A stretch of DNA of 64,000 bases from JBCDCY01 sp039180875 (GTDB taxonomy: Bacteria > Pseudomonadota > Alphaproteobacteria > Rhodobacterales > Rhodobacteraceae), in the NCBI GenBank assembly GCA_039180875.1, contig JBCDCY010000014.1:44888-108887 (forward strand), read 5' to 3'. Shown here in pieces: positions 15,847-24,466 of the stretch; within the stretch, counting starts at the first letter, position 1, and every line of letters begins with the position of its first letter. Below the pieces are notes generated by a model. The model did no database searches and had not been told where the DNA came from. It worked only from the letters and a program-made list of their open reading frames with translations. The translations under genes were made by a program, and so were the position numbers.

Positions 15847-17397
15847 ATGCGCCTGCCGAGCCTCCTCGCCCTTTGCCTGATCGCCACACCGGGAGCGGCG
15901 GCCGAGTTCCGGTGGTCCACCGGCTCCGACCCCCAGACCCTCGACCCCCATGCGGCGGCCACGGCGCCGGTCCTGGGCTTCCTCAACAACGTCTATGAGG
16001 GCTTGGTGCGGCGCGGCAGGGACATGCGCATCGGCCCCTCGCTGGCCGAGCGGTGGGAGCCGCTGGGCACCGACGGCTGGCGCTTCCACCTTCGCCGCGG
16101 GGTGACGTTCCATGGCGGCGAGAGCTTTGACGCCGACGACGTCCTGTTCTCCTACGAACGCGCGTCGAGCGAGGCGTCCGACGTCAAGGCCTGGTTCGCG
16201 CCGGTGCGGGAGGTTCGGGTCGTCGACGATTTCACCATCGACTTCCTGACGCATGCCCCCAACCCGATCTTCCCGGACTCCATCGCCAACTTCCTGATCA
16301 TGGACCGCGGCTGGGCCGAGGCGCAGAACGCCATCCTGCCGGCCCGAGACACCGAGGCGGGCGCCACCACGCTCACCAACGGCACCGGCCCCTTCCGGGT
16401 GGTGGAGCGCGATCCGGGCGTGCGCACCGTGCTCGAGCCCTTCGAGGGTTGGTGGGACAGCGCAGAGCACAATGTGACCCGGGCGATCTACGAGCCCCGG
16501 GACAGCGCCGCCACGATGATCGCCGCGCTGCTTTCCGGCGAGGTCGATCTGATCAACCCCGTGCCGCTCCAGGACGTGGAGCGCATTCGTTCGACCGACG
16601 GCATGGCGGTGATCGAGGGGATCGAGGCCCGGGTCATCATGCTCGGCTTCGCCCACCAGGCCGAAACCCTCTCCCTCGACGGCACCACGCCCAACCCGTT
16701 TCGCGAGGAGGCGGTGCGCCGGGCCGTGGCCCAGGCGATCGAGGTGGAGGCGATCACCCGGGTGATCATGGAGGACGCGGCAGAGCCCGTGGCCCAACTC
16801 GTCAGCCCCGCCATGCGCGGCTACAGCACGGCCCATACCGCGCGCCCAGGCTTCGACGTCGCGGCCGCCCGCGCAGGGCTGGCCGAGGCGGGGCATAGCG
16901 ACGGCTTCCGCTTCACCCTCGCCTGCCCCAACGACCGCTACCTGAACGACGAGGCGGTCTGCCAGGCCGTGGTCTCCATGCTCGCCCAGATCGGGCTCGA
17001 AGCGCAGCTCAACGCCATGCCGGTGCGGATCTACTGGGACACCCTCCGCGCCGGGGAGTTCGACATGTACCTCCTCGGCTGGTCGCCCGGCACCTTCGAC
17101 GCCGAGCACCCCCTACGCTTCCTCGCCAGCACACCGAACGAGGAGGCGAAGCTCGGCAGCTGGAACTTCGGCGGCTACTCCAACGCCCGGATCGACGAGT
17201 TGCTGCCGGCGATCCAGTCAGAGGTCGACGATACCGCCCGCCAGGCGATGCTGGATGAGAGCGCGGCGATCCTGCAGCAGGAGGTCGCCTATGTGCCGCT
17301 CTACGTCCAACCATTGGTCTGGGGCGCGCGGGAGGGGGTGGAGGTCACCCAGCGCCCCGACGACTTCCTGATGCTGCGCTGGGTCCAGGTGAACTGA
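15847..17397 (+). CDS. ABC transporter substrate-binding protein, family 5 (peptide/nickel type)
   Basis: A 516-residue periplasmic binding protein of the DppA/OppA family. The ATG at 15847 starts a clear signal peptide (MRLPSLLALCLIATPGAAA) with AAGGA 6 bases ahead. The family pattern is present: TGSDPQTLDPHAA, YEGLVRRG, WRFHLRRGVTFHGGESFDADDVLFSYER, and the C-terminal LLGWSPGTFDAEHPLRF. No permease or ATPase genes of the Dpp type flank it, so it is an orphan here and may use a transporter encoded elsewhere. The M20 gene 14 bases downstream suggests that the imported ligand is an amide or peptide-like compound hydrolysed in the cytoplasm. Confidence 0.88.
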   Translation: MRLPSLLALCLIATPGAAAEFRWSTGSDPQTLDPHAAATAPVLGFLNNVYEGLVRRGRDMRIGPSLAERWEPLGTDGWRFHLRRGVTFHGGESFDADDVLFSYERASSEASDVKAWFAPVREVRVVDDFTIDFLTHAPNPIFPDSIANFLIMDRGWAEAQNAILPARDTEAGATTLTNGTGPFRVVERDPGVRTVLEPFEGWWDSAEHNVTRAIYEPRDSAATMIAALLSGEVDLINPVPLQDVERIRSTDGMAVIEGIEARVIMLGFAHQAETLSLDGTTPNPFREEAVRRAVAQAIEVEAITRVIMEDAAEPVAQLVSPAMRGYSTAHTARPGFDVAAARAGLAEAGHSDGFRFTLACPNDRYLNDEAVCQAVVSMLAQIGLEAQLNAMPVRIYWDTLRAGEFDMYLLGWSPGTFDAEHPLRFLASTPNEEAKLGSWNFGGYSNARIDELLPAIQSEVDDTARQAMLDESAAILQQEVAYVPLYVQPLVWGAREGVEVTQRPDDFLMLRWVQVN

Positions 17398-17411
17398 GGG
17401 CGCGGGCGAGG

Positions 17412-18614
17412 ATGGAGGAGGTCGATCCCGAACGCATGCTCGCCGATCTGGCGACGCTCCGCCGTTTCGGTGCGGAGGGCACGGGCGTCGCCCGCTCCGC
17501 CTTTTCCGACGCCGACATCGCCGCCCGGCGCTGGCTGGTGGCGGAGATAGAGCGCATCGGCCTGATCGCCAGCATCGACGCCGCCGGTAACGTCTTCGGC
17601 CTGCCGCCGGGGGACGGCCCGTGCCTCCTCCTCGGCTCCCACAGCGACAGCCAGCCGCTGGGGGGCTGGCTCGACGGCGTCTACGGCGTGGCAGCGGCGC
17701 TCGAGGTGGCGCGGGTCGCCCTGGCGCGGCAGGGTCCGCGGGTCGCCGTCGTCTCCTTCCAGGATGAGGAGGGCCGGTTCGGCGCCCTCACCGGCAGCGC
17801 CGTCTGGACCGGCCTCCGCAGCCTGGCCGAGGTCGACAGCATGTGCGATGCCGACGGCGTTCCCTTCGCCGCCGCCCGCCAGCGCGCCGGAGAGATCGCC
17901 GCGCTGATCTCGCCCCAGCCGAGCGACTTCACCGCCTTTCTCGAACTGCATATCGAGCAGGGCCCGGTGCTGGATCGGGCCGGAGAAGCTGTGGGGGTCG
18001 TGACCTCCATCGTCGGATCGCGCCAAGTGACGCTGCATCTGGTGGGCGAGGCGAACCATGCCGGCACCACCCCGATGGACGCCCGCCGCGACGCCTTCCA
18101 GGCCGTCGTCGCCCTCGCCAGCCGATTGAACGCCGATCTCGCCGCCCTCGCCGGACCCACCACGGTCTGGACCATCGGCCAGGTGATGCTGGAGCCCAAC
18201 GCCCCCTCCATCGTGCCGGGAAGGGCCCGCATCGCGGTGCAGTGGCGCGATCCGGAGCCCGAGCGGCTGCTGGCGCTCCGCGAAGCCGTGCTGAGGGCGG
18301 CGGAGGAGGTTGCGCGGGACCGCGGCATTACGCTCGAGGTGGGCGACAGCTCCCACCTGCCGCCAACAGCGCTCGACCCGGACTGGATCGCGCGGCTGGA
18401 AGCGGCGGCGGAGCAGGAATGCCCCGGGCGCTGGCGCCGTCTGCCCTCGGGCGCCCTACACGACGCCTCCAACGTCGCGACGTGCCTGCCGACGGCGATG
18501 CTGTTCGCCGCCTCGATCCGCGGCATCAGCCATTCGCCGGAGGAGGACACGGCGCCGGAGGACCTGGCCCTCGGCCTCCGCACCCTCGCCCGGGCGGTGC
18601 TGGGGCCGGACTGA
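17412..18614 (+). CDS. M20 family Zn-dependent hydrolase (allantoate/N-carbamoyl-amino-acid amidohydrolase type)
   Basis: A 400-residue protein of the AllC/HyuC group. Key motifs: GSHSDSQPLGGWLDGVYG (first metal site, about residues 77-94), QDEEGRFG (catalytic and bridging acidic residues, about 118-125), LELHIEQGPVLD (about 178-189), and GEANHAGTTPMDARRDA (dimerisation-domain His, about 213-229). Family members hydrolyse allantoate, ureidoglycolate, N-carbamoyl amino acids or beta-ureidopropionate; the sequence does not decide which. It follows the family 5 binding protein by 14 bases and ends at a hairpin shared with the convergent operon. Confidence 0.87.
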   Translation: MEEVDPERMLADLATLRRFGAEGTGVARSAFSDADIAARRWLVAEIERIGLIASIDAAGNVFGLPPGDGPCLLLGSHSDSQPLGGWLDGVYGVAAALEVARVALARQGPRVAVVSFQDEEGRFGALTGSAVWTGLRSLAEVDSMCDADGVPFAAARQRAGEIAALISPQPSDFTAFLELHIEQGPVLDRAGEAVGVVTSIVGSRQVTLHLVGEANHAGTTPMDARRDAFQAVVALASRLNADLAALAGPTTVWTIGQVMLEPNAPSIVPGRARIAVQWRDPEPERLLALREAVLRAAEEVARDRGITLEVGDSSHLPPTALDPDWIARLEAAAEQECPGRWRRLPSGALHDASNVATCLPTAMLFAASIRGISHSPEEDTAPEDLALGLRTLARAVLGPD

Positions 18615-18664
18615 AGCCGGAGGGGGCTGCGCCGGGCGAGAGGCGGTGCCGTGGATATTTGGAT

Positions 18665-18696
18665 CAATGCGAAAGGCATGGGACTTTTTCGCATTG
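18665..18696. terminator. Hairpin between convergent genes
   Basis: CAATGCGAAA and TTTCGCATTG form a perfect 10-bp stem with a 12-base loop, placed between the stops of the M20 gene (18614) and the leftward oxidoreductase (18752). The flanks read GGATATTTGGAT on one side and, on the other strand, GGGATACTTTCGCC. Each strand thus carries a similar tail motif, which fits a bidirectional terminator. Confidence 0.6.
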
Positions 18697-18751
18697 GCGA
18701 AAGTATCCCCGCCGGAGGCATCCGTCTCTTTTGGAGCAGCGCCGGCAACCG

Positions 18752-19801
18752 TCAGACAGCGATCCAGCGCGCCTCGGCGGCGCTGCGGTAGACCGCCTCC
18801 TCGATCTCGAGATTGCGGAGATAGGCGCGGGCCTCGGTCTCCGGCGCCTCGCCGCCCCGCCAGGCCGTGACGATGTGGCGGGTGCAGTGAAAGACGCAGT
18901 CGCCGCCGAAGGCCCGGTCCGTCCAGTCGAAGGCGATCTCCGCCTCCTGCCGCGCGCCGAAGCGGCGATGCCAGATCCGACCCTCGCCGTCGAGGCGGAG
19001 CGTGCCGCCCGCCCCCTCGATCCACATCTCGCCGAGCGTGCGGCGCCGATCCTCAGCCGCATGATCGGCCAGGCGATTGCCGTCGAAGAGGCCCCGGGTG
19101 CCGTCGGCAAAGTCGAAGAGGATATGGCCCGCGTCCTCCCCAGCGATCGCTTCGTTGAGCCGGACGAGCCGGGCGAAGACGCCGGTCACTTCGCCGAACA
19201 GGAAGCGGAAGGTGTCGATCCAGTGGATCGCGGTCTCGTGCACCAGGAAGCGCGGCATCTGCCGGAAATAGGGCTGGCGGCCGAGATAGGCGTCGGCCCC
19301 CTGCCCGTCCCCCGGGCGCAGTCGGAAGGTGATCTGGAACGGTGCCCCGACCGCACCCGCCGCAAGCTGCTCCGCCAGCGCGCGGTACCAGGGCTGGAAG
19401 CGCACATTCTCATGCACCGCGAGCTGCGCACCGGCCGCAGCCGCGAGATCCGCGGCCTGCCGCGCGCCGTCCAGGCCGCCGCAGAACGGCTTTTGGCAGA
19501 TGATCCAGGGCACCTGATCCGCCACCGCCCGGAGCACCGGTAGATGAGCAGCCGGCGGCGCGGTGATGTCGACGATGTCGGGGGCGACGGCCGCCGCCAT
19601 CTCCGCCGGATCGGCGAAGATCGGCAGGGGCGCGTCACGGCCCCAACGTTCGGCCGTCTCCGCCGCGGCCTCCGGCTCCGGCACCACGATCGCGACGATC
19701 TCCGCGCCCGGGATCCTGGACCAGGCGTCGTAGTGGAACTGCCCGAAATAGCCGGCGCCGACGACCGCGACGCGGACCTTCTCGGGCAGCCGGGCCGTCA
19801 T
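18752..19801 (-). CDS. Gfo/Idh/MocA family oxidoreductase
   Basis: NAD(P)-dependent sugar or inositol dehydrogenase family, 349 residues from ATG at 19801. The N-terminal Rossmann fold shows VAVVGAGYFGQFHYDAW (about residues 10-26). The family's EKP-like motif appears as ICQKPFCGG (about 93-101), and the catalytic lysine region continues with HENVRFQPWYRAL. The substrate domain has HETAIHWIDTFRFLFGEV, with the conserved His. Its start overlaps the stop of the preceding dehydrogenase in an ATGA junction, so it is the last gene of a four-gene leftward operon with SMP-30 and enoyl-CoA hydratase. This points to oxidation of a sugar or cyclitol derivative. Confidence 0.88.
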   Translation of the reverse strand: MTARLPEKVRVAVVGAGYFGQFHYDAWSRIPGAEIVAIVVPEPEAAAETAERWGRDAPLPIFADPAEMAAAVAPDIVDITAPPAAHLPVLRAVADQVPWIICQKPFCGGLDGARQAADLAAAAGAQLAVHENVRFQPWYRALAEQLAAGAVGAPFQITFRLRPGDGQGADAYLGRQPYFRQMPRFLVHETAIHWIDTFRFLFGEVTGVFARLVRLNEAIAGEDAGHILFDFADGTRGLFDGNRLADHAAEDRRRTLGEMWIEGAGGTLRLDGEGRIWHRRFGARQEAEIAFDWTDRAFGGDCVFHCTRHIVTAWRGGEAPETEARAYLRNLEIEEAVYRSAAEARWIAV

Positions 19802-20895
19802 CCAAGCCGGTCGAAGGCGGTGGCGACGGCGGCGGCCACCGCCTCGGTCCGGTCCGTCCCGCCAAGCTCCGGCGGCACCACGTCGCCGGCGGCGAACGCG
19901 GCATCGACGGCTCGGCGGAGGCGCCCGCCCGCCTCTTCCGCCGCCGGCACGTCGTGGCGCTCGGCCAGCCACTCCAGCATCATTGCCGCCGAAAGGATCA
20001 TCGCCGTGGGGTTGGCGATCCCCTGCCCCGCGATATCGGGGGCGGAGCCGTGGCAGGGTTGGAACACCGCATGGTCCCGCCCGATATCGGCCGACGGCGC
20101 GAAGCCGAGGCCGCCCATCAGGGCCGCGCCGAGGTCGGAGAGAATGTCGCCGAACATGTTCTCCGTCACCGCCACGTCGATCTCCCACGGGCGGTTCACC
20201 ATGCGCATGGCGAACGCGTCGACATAGGCAGTGTCGGCGCTCACCTCGGGAAAGCCCTCCGCCCGCTGCCAGAAGACCTCCCGCCAGAAGGCGAAGGCCT
20301 GAAAGACGTTGGCCTTGTCGACCGAGGTCACCCGCCCCTGGCGGCGGCGCTGCCCGGCCCGGCGACCGGCGAGGCGGAAGGCGAAGTCGAAAAGCTGGGC
20401 GCTGGTGCGGCGGGTGATCACCATGGTCTCCCGCGCCTCGTCATCACCCGACCGCGTGCCGGGGGCGGAGGGGGCGAACAGGCCCTCAGTCGATTCCCGC
20501 AGGATCACGAAGTCCATCGCCGCGGCCCTCGGGTCGGCCAACACCGGCCGCGCCCCGGGGATCGGCCGCACCGGGCGGACCCCGGCGTAAAGGCCAAGCT
20601 CCATCCGGAGGGTGATCTGCGGCGTGATCTCCCGCCCGTCGGGGTAGCGCACTGCCGGATCGCCCATCGCGGCGAGCAGGATGGCATCGGCGGCCCGGGC
20701 CGCGTCGAGGGTGGATGCCGGCAAGGCCTCCCCGGTCGCCTGAAAGTGCGCCGCACCGGCGGGCCGGGTCTGCCAGGCGAACTCAAAGGCGCCGGAGGAC
20801 GCGGCGATCCGGTTGAGGAGGGCGCGGGTGGGCGCCATCACCTCCGGCCCGACGCCGTCCCCAGGCAGCAGGGCGATCCGAAAGGTCTGGGCCAT
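19798..20895 (-). CDS. Isocitrate/isopropylmalate family dehydrogenase (tartrate dehydrogenase-like)
   Basis: A 365-residue beta-decarboxylating dehydrogenase. It opens with ALLPGDGVGPEVM. The substrate loop reads LRESTEGLFAP rather than the RELTGGIYFG of true LeuB, which is closer to tartrate or homoisocitrate-type members. Metal and cofactor elements follow: VTSVDKANVFQAF, DILSDLGAALMGGLGFAPSA and CHGSAPDIAGQGIANPTAMIL. ATG at 20895 overlaps the upstream stop as TGATG, and its own stop overlaps the next ATG. It probably oxidises a 2-hydroxy acid in a sugar-acid pathway. It is not assigned to leucine synthesis because the flanking genes are catabolic. Confidence 0.85.
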   Translation of the reverse strand: MAQTFRIALLPGDGVGPEVMAPTRALLNRIAASSGAFEFAWQTRPAGAAHFQATGEALPASTLDAARAADAILLAAMGDPAVRYPDGREITPQITLRMELGLYAGVRPVRPIPGARPVLADPRAAAMDFVILRESTEGLFAPSAPGTRSGDDEARETMVITRRTSAQLFDFAFRLAGRRAGQRRRQGRVTSVDKANVFQAFAFWREVFWQRAEGFPEVSADTAYVDAFAMRMVNRPWEIDVAVTENMFGDILSDLGAALMGGLGFAPSADIGRDHAVFQPCHGSAPDIAGQGIANPTAMILSAAMMLEWLAERHDVPAAEEAGGRLRRAVDAAFAAGDVVPPELGGTDRTEAVAAAVATAFDRLG

Positions 20896-21914
20896 CACCC
20901 CTCCTCATACATGGCCAAAGGTCCGAGATCGTAGCTCCACCACGGCGGCACCGCCCCCGCGACACCGATATCGCCGAAAGCGAGCCGGGTATCGAGCAGC
21001 GAGCCAAGATAGGCCGTGCGCATCTCCGCCCCCCCGAAGGCGATGCTGGAGAGATGGCCGAGCCGCCCGGGCGCCTGACGGTCGAGGTGGGGCCGGCCCA
21101 TCTCTTCGGCCGCGTAGGCCGCCTCGACCGCCGCGACATGGTCCGGCGCGCCGTCGTCGAACAGGCAGGTGACCCTACCGTCGGCCACGCGCAGAAGCCG
21201 GTTTGAGACGATCGAGGTGACGATCAGACTGCCGTCAGCGGCCAGCGCCATGCCGTCGGCGAACACGCCTTCACCGAACGTGGCGACCACCCGGCGGCGG
21301 TGGAGGGTCGTGCCGTCCAGGTCGAAGGCCGTGAGGCGTCGCGCGAAGGTCTCGTTCACCCAAAGCGTCCGGCAATCCGGTGCGATCAGGCATTCGTTGG
21401 TGTAGCCGAGATCGTCCGCCGCAATCCGGGTCTCACCCCCTGCATGCACGGCCAGGAACCCGGTCGCCTGATCCGAGCGGTATCCGAGGGCGCGGGGTAC
21501 GGCGCGGGTCGAGATACTGATCCAGACGTGCGCACCATCCAGCAGCACGAAATTGGCAGGCGGCATCGGATCGCCGCCCACCCGGTCCGTGACGACCTCG
21601 CACCGCCCGTCGGGGAAAAGGCGATAGATCCCGCCCCGCTCCGCGCCGAGATGGGCGAGCAGGAAGCTGCCGCCGGGCTCCAGCGCGATGCCGTTCGGGC
21701 GGACCGGCAGGTCGATCCCGGCCCCCGGGCGGGTCGCCAGGATCCGCGTCACCCGCCCCGAGGGCGCAATGACCGAGACCCCGCCGGGCGGCGTCCAGTC
21801 CGAGGTGAAGAGCAGACCCGAGCCATGCGCCACCACGCATTCCGGCCGGCAGAGCCCCGCGCCAATGTGCGAAAGCTGCCCGGCCCCAAGCGGCCCGATC
21901 TGGGCCTCACTCAC
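20895..21914 (-). CDS. SMP-30/gluconolactonase family protein
   Basis: A six-bladed beta-propeller lactonase, 339 residues if started at the GTG at 21914, which overlaps the preceding stop by 8 bases (GTGAGTGA). Propeller features include the metal-site glutamate in PECVVAHGSGLLFTSD, LPVRPNGIALEPGGSFLLAH, and YTNECLIAPDCRTLWVNET with the conserved Asn. There is no signal peptide, so it is cytoplasmic. Family members hydrolyse aldonolactones or other lactones. Placed between an enoyl-CoA hydratase and a beta-decarboxylating dehydrogenase, it likely opens a lactone made by sugar oxidation. A second SMP-30 gene lies at 57937. Confidence 0.82.
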   Translation of the reverse strand: MSEAQIGPLGAGQLSHIGAGLCRPECVVAHGSGLLFTSDWTPPGGVSVIAPSGRVTRILATRPGAGIDLPVRPNGIALEPGGSFLLAHLGAERGGIYRLFPDGRCEVVTDRVGGDPMPPANFVLLDGAHVWISISTRAVPRALGYRSDQATGFLAVHAGGETRIAADDLGYTNECLIAPDCRTLWVNETFARRLTAFDLDGTTLHRRRVVATFGEGVFADGMALAADGSLIVTSIVSNRLLRVADGRVTCLFDDGAPDHVAAVEAAYAAEEMGRPHLDRQAPGRLGHLSSIAFGGAEMRTAYLGSLLDTRLAFGDIGVAGAVPPWWSYDLGPLAMYEEG

Positions 21915-22686
21915 CCTGGAAGTCCGGCCGGCGCTTGTCGCCGAAGGCGGCGAGGCCTTCCTGTAGGTCCCGGGTTCCGGCCGCGAACCCTCCCGCCAGG
22001 GCATCCATGGGCCGCTCCCGCTCCTCGCCCTCGGCGGCGTTCAGCATCATCTTGGTCAGCTCCGTGGCAAGCGGCGCCTGGGCGGCCGCGCGCGCCGCCA
22101 GATCCCGGGCCGCCGTAAGGCCCGCGCCGGTCTCCACCACCCGGTCGACGAGGCCGAGGGCCAGCGCCTCCTCCGCCGAGAACACCTCGCCGAACAGCGC
22201 CATACGGCGGAGCACCTGGGGTCCGAAACGGCGCGCCGCGCGTTGGGTGCCAGACCAGCCGGGAATGATGCCAAGCGCCGGCTCCGGCTGGCCGATGCGC
22301 ACATGGGCCTCCGCGATGCGGAGATCGGCGCAGGCCGCCAACTCCAGCCCGCCGCCGAGCGCCGGGCCGTTCAGCACGGCGATCACCGGCTGGCGGAGAC
22401 GGGCGAGCAGATCGAAGGCGCGGTGCCCCTCCCGCACCCAGAACCGGGCGAAATCCTGGGGGCTGAGATCGCCCCAGGCGCCGATGTCGCCACCGGCGGA
22501 GAACGCCCCCTCCTGCCCCGTCAGGATGACGGCGCGGACGGCGGTGTCCCGGTCGAGCTCCAGGCAGATCTCGCCGAGGCGCCGGATCATTGCCATGTCG
22601 AGGGCGTTGCGCTTGGCCGGGCGGGCAAGCGTGACGGTGGCGATGCCGTCCGCGCGCTGCAGCTCGATGCCCGATCCTGCCGTCAC
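21907..22686 (-). CDS. Enoyl-CoA hydratase/isomerase family protein
   Basis: A 259-residue crotonase-fold protein. It has TVTLARPAKRNALDMAM, the oxyanion-hole segment FSAGGDIGAWG (about residues 62-72), and NGPALGGGLELAACADLRIA (about 105-124). The family position of catalytic Glu 144 falls in EPALGIIPGWSGTQR, where a Pro and Gly-rich stretch makes the second acid site hard to define; typical hydratases have PE.GLG.IPG.GGTQR. GWSGTQ replaces GAGGTQ, so specificity may differ. It is the first gene of the leftward operon that ends with the Gfo/Idh/MocA gene, and its promoter region (22687-22780) is shared with the divergent aldo/keto reductase. Confidence 0.87.
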   Translation of the reverse strand: MTAGSGIELQRADGIATVTLARPAKRNALDMAMIRRLGEICLELDRDTAVRAVILTGQEGAFSAGGDIGAWGDLSPQDFARFWVREGHRAFDLLARLRQPVIAVLNGPALGGGLELAACADLRIAEAHVRIGQPEPALGIIPGWSGTQRAARRFGPQVLRRMALFGEVFSAEEALALGLVDRVVETGAGLTAARDLAARAAAQAPLATELTKMMLNAAEGEERERPMDALAGGFAAGTRDLQEGLAAFGDKRRPDFQGE

Positions 22687-22780
22687 TCCGCACTCTCCTC
22701 CCGTTGCCGGGCCTCGGGCCCTGCACTAGCGTGCTTCAGGCAGTCTCACCATCTCCCCCCAAGCCCGCAAGGACCGCGAT

Positions 22781-23602
22781 ATGAACACCATCTACTTCCG
22801 GCGCAGCTTCGAGCGGGCGCTCGGCACCTATCCGTTGCAGGGGAAGGAGTGCGCGGCGGCGATCCACGCCGCGCTCGAGGTCGGCTACCGCGCCTTCGAC
22901 ACGGCGCAGATGTACGGGAATGAGGCCGATGTCGGCGCAGCCCTCGCCGACACCGGCGTGGCGCGGGACGAGCTGCTGATCACCACCAAGGTGCATCCCG
23001 ACAACTTCGCCGCGGATCGCTTCCTGCCCTCGGTCGAGCAGAGCCTGCGCGATCTGCAAGTCGAGCAGGTCGACGTGCTGCTCCTCCACTGGCCCCCGGC
23101 CTCCGGTGAGGTGCGCCCATCCCTTGAGGAATTGGAGAAGGTGCGGCAGAAGGGCCTCGCCGCCCATGTCGGCGTCTCGAACTACACCATCGCGATGATG
23201 CGCCAGGCCGCCGAGATCATCGGCGCGCCGGTCGCCACGAACCAGGTGGAGTTCCATCCCCTGATCGACCAATCGGTGCTGATGGCCGGCGCGGCGGAGG
23301 TCGGCATCCCGCTCTCCGCCTACTCCTCCGTCGCGCGGGGCGAGGTCTTCAAGTACCCGCTCTTTGCCGAGATCGGCGAAAGCTACGACAAGTCGGCCGG
23401 CCAGATCGTGCTGCGCTGGATCCTGCAAAAGGGCGTCTCCATCAACACCATGTCGCGCAAGCCCGAGAACCTGCGGGCGAATTTCGACGTGATGGATTTC
23501 TCGCTCTCCTCCGTCGATATGGCGCGGATCGACGCGATGACGGCGACCGGCTACCGCATGGTCACCCGCGACATCGCCCCCTGGGCACCGGATTGGGATT
23601 GA
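22781..23602 (+). CDS. Aldo/keto reductase
   Basis: A 273-residue NADPH-dependent oxidoreductase. The AKR barrel motifs are visible: GYRAFDTAQMYGNEADVG (catalytic Asp and Tyr, about residues 35-52), ITTKVHPDNF (catalytic Lys about 69), LLLHWPP (His near 104), and HVGVSNYTIAMMRQA, with VATNQVEFHPL after it. It resembles bacterial 2,5-diketo-gluconate reductase-type AKRs of short length. It is transcribed alone, divergent from the enoyl-CoA hydratase operon and convergent with the isomerase gene 15 bases away. A role in reducing an intermediate of the surrounding sugar-acid pathway is inference. Confidence 0.9.
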   Translation: MNTIYFRRSFERALGTYPLQGKECAAAIHAALEVGYRAFDTAQMYGNEADVGAALADTGVARDELLITTKVHPDNFAADRFLPSVEQSLRDLQVEQVDVLLLHWPPASGEVRPSLEELEKVRQKGLAAHVGVSNYTIAMMRQAAEIIGAPVATNQVEFHPLIDQSVLMAGAAEVGIPLSAYSSVARGEVFKYPLFAEIGESYDKSAGQIVLRWILQKGVSINTMSRKPENLRANFDVMDFSLSSVDMARIDAMTATGYRMVTRDIAPWAPDWD

Positions 23603-23617
23603 GCGGCGGGGCCCCGC

Positions 23618-24466
23618 TCAGCACACCGTTTGGAGCCGGTCGGCGGTGACGGCCAGCGTCTCCTCCATCGGGCGGCGCCACCAGTCGTGGCTGGAGAAGA
23701 TCTCGACCTCGACGGCGCCTTCGTAGCCCGCATCCTCGACCATGCCGCGCAGGGCCGGGAGGTCGATGACGCCGTCACCCATCATGCCGCGGTCGGTCAG
23801 CGGATCGCGGGTGACGCGGAGCCAGTCGCAGATGTGGAGGGCGAAGAGGCGGCCGTCCCGGCCCGCCCGGGCGATCCCTGGGGCGAGCGCCGGGTCCCAC
23901 CAGACGTGATAGGCGTCGACGGCGAGGCCGAGATGCTCCGCCACCGGCTCCACCCGCTCGGCCAAATCCAGGGCCTCGGTGATGGTCGTGATGGCGGAGC
24001 GGTCGGCGGCATAGACCGGGTGGAGCGGCTCCAACGCCAGGCGCACACCGGCGGCGCGGGCGTGCGGGAGGAGCGCGGCGATCCCCTCCTCAACCTCCTG
24101 ACGGGCACGGGGCAGATCGCGGCTCTCCTCCGGCAGCGAGCCGACCACCAGGACGAAGCAAGCTGCACCCAGCTCCGCCGCCTGATCCACGGCGCGACGG
24201 TTGTCGTCGATGGCGGCCTGGCGCCCTGCCGCGCTCGCTGCCGGGAAGTAGGTGGAGCGGCAGAGGCCCGAGACCCGCAAACCGGTCTCTCGGATCTGGC
24301 GGGCCACGGCGGCGACATCCTCCCCCTCCAGATCCCGGCGCCAGGGGGCGATGCCGCCGAAGCCCATCTTGGCGACCGCCTCGATCATGGCACCGATGGG
24401 TGCCTGGTGGCCGAGCGTCGCGGTGTTGATCGAACAGAGGTCGAGCCGCCCGGCCAGATCCCTCAC
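23618..24466 (-). CDS. Sugar phosphate isomerase/epimerase (xylose isomerase-like TIM barrel)
   Basis: A 282-residue AP-endonuclease family 2 barrel. It opens with LCSINTATLGHQAPIG. It has the metal-site residues in LALEPLHPVYAADRS (Glu, about residues 147-161), GLAVDAYHVWWDP (Asp and His, about 186-198), ALHICDW, and the late Glu in VEVEIFSSHDWW. Family members isomerise or epimerise keto sugars and dehydro-inositols. It is the third gene of the leftward SDR-DUF993-isomerase set, its start overlapping the DUF993 stop by 4 bases. The DUF993 neighbour suggests an uncharacterised sugar pathway. Confidence 0.85.
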   Translation of the reverse strand: MRDLAGRLDLCSINTATLGHQAPIGAMIEAVAKMGFGGIAPWRRDLEGEDVAAVARQIRETGLRVSGLCRSTYFPAASAAGRQAAIDDNRRAVDQAAELGAACFVLVVGSLPEESRDLPRARQEVEEGIAALLPHARAAGVRLALEPLHPVYAADRSAITTITEALDLAERVEPVAEHLGLAVDAYHVWWDPALAPGIARAGRDGRLFALHICDWLRVTRDPLTDRGMMGDGVIDLPALRGMVEDAGYEGAVEVEIFSSHDWWRRPMEETLAVTADRLQTVC

